Below, piece by piece: positions 29,057 through 31,718 of a DNA stretch of 31,718 nucleotides (positions are counted from its first letter, which is position 1; every line of letters starts with the position of its first letter). Location: positions 1-31,718 of IMG/VR virus record IMGVR_UViG_3300049846_000269. One strand, 5' to 3'. The translations under genes were made by a program, and so were the position numbers. The DNA is from a virus. Below the pieces are notes generated by a model, which ran no database searches, was not told the origin of the DNA, and saw only the letters and a list, made by a program, of their open reading frames with translations.

Positions 29057-30351
29057 GTCCAGTAGTCTTGTGAGTATTTGAGTTTGATTGTGATGTTGAA
29101 TAGTTTTCCATTCCTTTCCTTCTTCTCAACAAAAGAAGTATCAATGATGGATACTGGTTTCCTATATCCGAGAGATTTGGAAGTGATATCTGTATTCAGT
29201 ATCTCTACTTGATTGCTTGCAAAGAGTCCTCTCAAAAAGATGAATTCATTCTCTTGAATCCAGTCTGATGTGATGGTCAATGTCTGAGTCACTATGGTCT
29301 CTCTGTCTGTCAATTGTCTTTGCCAGTTGTCAAAAGTACCATATTGATTCATGAGAAGTTTCTTATACTGCTTTCTTTCAAACTCATTGCTCACTTCATT
29401 CTTCTTGATGAAGTTTGCATAATCCCATCCAGAGCGACTATTTACCCAAGCAATTCTCACATAGTCATATCTACAATCAAATTGTCCATTCTTCTCTTGG
29501 TCATAGAATAGATAGTTGATACTTCTATTTCCAGCACCACCAGCATTAGTAAATGTCACCATATAGTGAGTCCATGTTGGAAGTATTGCTGGACTAACAG
29601 ACAAACCAGAATCATTCAAGTTCATTGGATATACTCCGACTCCTATGACTTCTCCTCCAGTAGGAACAAATGAAGTTGAACCAATAGGGATGTTTCCTTT
29701 GAAAAAGTTGATACTGATTTTCTCAGCATTACCAGCAAGAGATGTTTTCAATGGAGCATACAACAAACCATAGTCTGAATTCATACATGGAATGAATGTT
29801 CTATTGACTGATAGATTGTCAAAAGCAGAAGAAGCATACCACCATTTATGTGTATTCCATTGTCTGTCGCTCCATGCTCTGGATGTAGCAGAAGTCAAAG
29901 CAAGTTGTGTCTCTCCCACACTATCAACACTTGGTTTGTATCCATCATATGCTTGATAGTATCCATTCATGATGTAGTTGGTTGCATTGAGATATGTCTC
30001 ATTGTCGGTGAGTATTCCACCAATCAACCACCATTCTGAGAACTGAATATTGAACTGCTTCCAACTTCCTCCCAATGGTTCACTCCAAGGGTCATCAGTA
30101 GGAGCAGTATGCATATCTGGAGTAGACTCATCATTGAACATCTTGACTACTGGAGCAAGGTCAAAGAGCAAGTCATTGGTTGAAGGACTCCTGTCAATGA
30201 AGAATGTGTATACTTTTCCAGTTGCTGCATCAGTCACAGATACTCCATACTTGAATCCATCTTCACCCACATTGGTTGATGATATTCTATAGAGCAGTTT
30301 CTGTCCTCTCAATGTCCAGTTGTATGGTCTATCTACAAGTGTGAGTGCCAT
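29053..30351 (-). CDS. Distal tail protein (Dit-like)
   Basis: This 432-residue protein is beta-rich. It begins DRPYNWTLRGQKLLYRISST and ends with GYRKPVSIIDTSFVEKKERN and GKLFNITIKLKYSQDYW. A middle section (FERKQYKKLLMNQYGTFDNW) with a W-I-Q-E-N-E-F-I-F-L-R-G-L motif follows a Bacteroidota distal-tail protein layout (three-domain, with the last domain contacting the tip protein). It lies between the neck-like gene and the tip protein gene. The assignment is from pattern and context. Confidence 0.65.
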   Translation of the reverse strand: MALTLVDRPYNWTLRGQKLLYRISSTNVGEDGFKYGVSVTDAATGKVYTFFIDRSPSTNDLLFDLAPVVKMFNDESTPDMHTAPTDDPWSEPLGGSWKQFNIQFSEWWLIGGILTDNETYLNATNYIMNGYYQAYDGYKPSVDSVGETQLALTSATSRAWSDRQWNTHKWWYASSAFDNLSVNRTFIPCMNSDYGLLYAPLKTSLAGNAEKISINFFKGNIPIGSTSFVPTGGEVIGVGVYPMNLNDSGLSVSPAILPTWTHYMVTFTNAGGAGNRSINYLFYDQEKNGQFDCRYDYVRIAWVNSRSGWDYANFIKKNEVSNEFERKQYKKLLMNQYGTFDNWQRQLTDRETIVTQTLTITSDWIQENEFIFLRGLFASNQVEILNTDITSKSLGYRKPVSIIDTSFVEKKERNGKLFNITIKLKYSQDYWT

Positions 30352-30353
30352 GT

Positions 30354-30923
30354 CTATTTGATGTATTTGTCTGATTTCAATTGTTTCTCTATGTCTTGGA
30401 TGACTGCTGATATGATGTTGTCATCAAACTCATCCAGAGCATCATCTATTGCTTCTTGGAAGTAGTGTATTCCTTTGATTCCCTTCTTGCCTATACTGAT
30501 AGACATCCTCCTTGCCATGAGAAGCAGTTCATCCTTCTGCTCTTTTTTTGTTGATGCTTTCTTCTTGAATTGACTTCTCTGCATCACATTGGATGCATCA
30601 ACATTCCTCAGTCTGATTCTCTTCAGTTTTATCCATGCAAGGATTGGAGCAATCGGAGGAGGAGTTGAGTTTGGTCTTCTTCCTTCTTCAATCACATCAG
30701 CATACTCTCTGGTTGCATCAGAGTTTGTGGTGAAGATGATGACATCCTTCTTTCCTCTCTTCCATAGTCTGTATGTGAGTGAGTCTCTGAGTTTACCAGA
30801 TGCGACTCTCTTCCTCCTCTTCCCATCAATAGTCCTGTCTATCTGCAAATTGCTCTTTGCAAGTTCAACTGCTCTCACTCCAAACTCATTGAGCATCTTT
30901 CTAAGTTCTGTTAGTTCGCCCAT
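30354..30923 (-). CDS. HK97 gp10-like neck/tail completion protein
   Basis: This is 189 residues. The pattern VASGKLRDSLTYRLW, EYADVIEEGRRPNSTPPPIA, PILAWIKLKRIRLRN and a late ARRMSISIGKKGIKGIHYFQ followed by EAIDDALDEF matches the HK97 gp10-like family that joins head and tail (a central R-D-S-L, the E-G-x-x-P loop and the P-P-I-x-x-I-x-x-W motif). It follows the tail fibre gene by one base. Its presence here suggests that neck genes are split between the two ends of the window. Confidence 0.82.
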   Translation of the reverse strand: MGELTELRKMLNEFGVRAVELAKSNLQIDRTIDGKRRKRVASGKLRDSLTYRLWKRGKKDVIIFTTNSDATREYADVIEEGRRPNSTPPPIAPILAWIKLKRIRLRNVDASNVMQRSQFKKKASTKKEQKDELLLMARRMSISIGKKGIKGIHYFQEAIDDALDEFDDNIISAVIQDIEKQLKSDKYIK

Positions 30924-30924
30924 G

Positions 30925-31718
30925 TTATGATACTCTGATTGCTCTTAGATATGAACCACGAGGACTGAAGGCTATAGTTGCTCCTCCTGTTACTGCTGCA
31001 AGAGTCAAGGTGAGTGATGTGGTAGAATTTGCAACAACATCACAATATCCTCTGAAGATAGTTGGAGCAATTGCTGACCTGTTGATATCACTTGCAAAGT
31101 ATGGTGTATTTGATGGATACAATCCTCCACTTGTGATTGCTGCTGCTTGAACACTTCTGAAGGATATCTCTGATGCACTACCTTCAAATGAACCATGAAA
31201 ATTGATGATACTTCCAGACCAACTAAATCCTATTCTACCACCAGATGTTGGATTGAATGTAGGTGACAACATCCAACAGGCTTCAATGAAATATGTTCTG
31301 TCAGCAGTTCCAGAAGGAAGTGATAGACTCAATCCACAACTTGTTGCAGTAGTTGCTCCAACACTAACTTGTGTTGTTCCTGTTCCTCTGATGTTTAATG
31401 TGGGAAGTGATAGACTATTGATTTGAGTTTGAATAGAACTTGTGACTCCATCAAGATATCCAAACTCTGTATTGTTTACAACACCAGTTCCAATTCTTGC
31501 AGCATCAATTCCTGTCGGCATATCTGAAGCAGCAAGTGAAGTACCAGCAGTCACCAATCCTTTTGAATCATATGTGATTTTGGTATTGGTTGCTCCTGTG
31601 ATTGCAGCATTGGAAGTCACCTTTGCATTCAATGCATTCTGTGTTGCAGTTGATATAGGCTTGTTCAAGTCGCTTGTGTTGTCTACATTCCCAAGACCAA
31701 CATCTGACTTGCTCAATG
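30925..31718 (-). CDS. Tail fibre/receptor-binding protein, 5' end cut by window edge
   Basis: This is at least 264 residues with no genuine start in the window (the apparent TTG start is a Leu in a continuing frame). The start has SDVGLGNVDNTSDLNKPIST, a spacer motif found repeatedly in tail fibres, followed by an NTEFGYLDGVTSSIQTQINS stalk motif. The rest is a beta-rich, Gly/Ser/Thr-rich head (SLPSGTADRTYFIEACWMLS) that probably binds the host surface. Only the C-terminal portion is present. Confidence 0.78.
   Translation of the reverse strand, partial: LSKSDVGLGNVDNTSDLNKPISTATQNALNAKVTSNAAITGATNTKITYDSKGLVTAGTSLAASDMPTGIDAARIGTGVVNNTEFGYLDGVTSSIQTQINSLSLPTLNIRGTGTTQVSVGATTATSCGLSLSLPSGTADRTYFIEACWMLSPTFNPTSGGRIGFSWSGSIINFHGSFEGSASEISFRSVQAAAITSGGLYPSNTPYFASDINRSAIAPTIFRGYCDVVANSTTSLTLTLAAVTGGATIAFSPRGSYLRAIRVS

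Noticed and set aside
31714-31716. TTG as start codon of the tail fibre gene
   Set aside because: The codon sits in a LSKSDVGLGNVDN-type repeat motif that normally lies inside a longer fibre; the frame runs off the edge.
1-31718. Integrase, attachment site, tRNA gene, CRISPR array or IS element
   Set aside because: None was recognisable by reading; no integrase motif, clover-leaf or spacer array was seen. Absence here does not cover the unseen part of the genome.

Overview
The window is a piece of a tailed phage, most likely siphovirus-like, that infects a member of the Bacteroidota. Several promoters match the Bacteroidota form TTG-N19-TAnnTTTG. The structural proteins (the connector at 16652-17218, the fused portal, the XkdF-type protease and the Ig-like 19295-19684 protein) are of types I associate with Bacteroidota phages. 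G+C is about 40% by eye and CpG is scarce. No integrase, tRNA gene, CRISPR or IS element was seen. Both ends cut through genes, so the genome extends beyond the window. No gene-free stretch exceeds 300 bases; the longest is about 190 bases (14325-14515) and holds two divergent promoters.

Layout. 1-3019 (minus): a sigma-like factor, a Cys-rich protein, a HAD phosphatase, two tiny proteins, the terminase small subunit (TerS), a tail-chaperone-like gene with a probable -1 frameshift, and a cut tail or neck gene. 3086-5921 (plus): a small HTH protein, a DnaA domain IV-like protein, three small proteins and the terminase large subunit (TerL), nearly all joined by ATGA overlaps. 5976-7020 (minus): two genes behind a consensus promoter. 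7137-14324 (minus): the early region, with many small proteins, a single-strand annealing protein, a YqaJ exonuclease, a replication protein, DnaB helicase, a NinG nuclease and a winged-helix regulator. 14516-15247 (plus): one isolated gene with its own promoter and terminator. 15299-31718 (minus): lysis genes (M15 endolysin and two holin-like proteins), connector, portal, tail-tube-like protein, capsid, scaffold, protease, tape measure, distal tail proteins, a gp10-like neck protein and a tail fibre.

How it fits together. The DnaA-like, initiator-like, DnaB, annealing and exonuclease proteins form a replication and recombination set. TerS and TerL are encoded divergently around a regulatory knot in which two opposed -7 boxes lie one base apart. 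Six 11-bp iterons stand directly before terS and are a good candidate pac site. The most striking global feature is the apparent total absence of the palindromes GATC and AGCT, which suggests evasion of restriction enzymes. Three small genes missed by ordinary ORF calling (1362-1514, 16551-16655, 25126-25305) are supported by start/stop overlaps or abutting ends.
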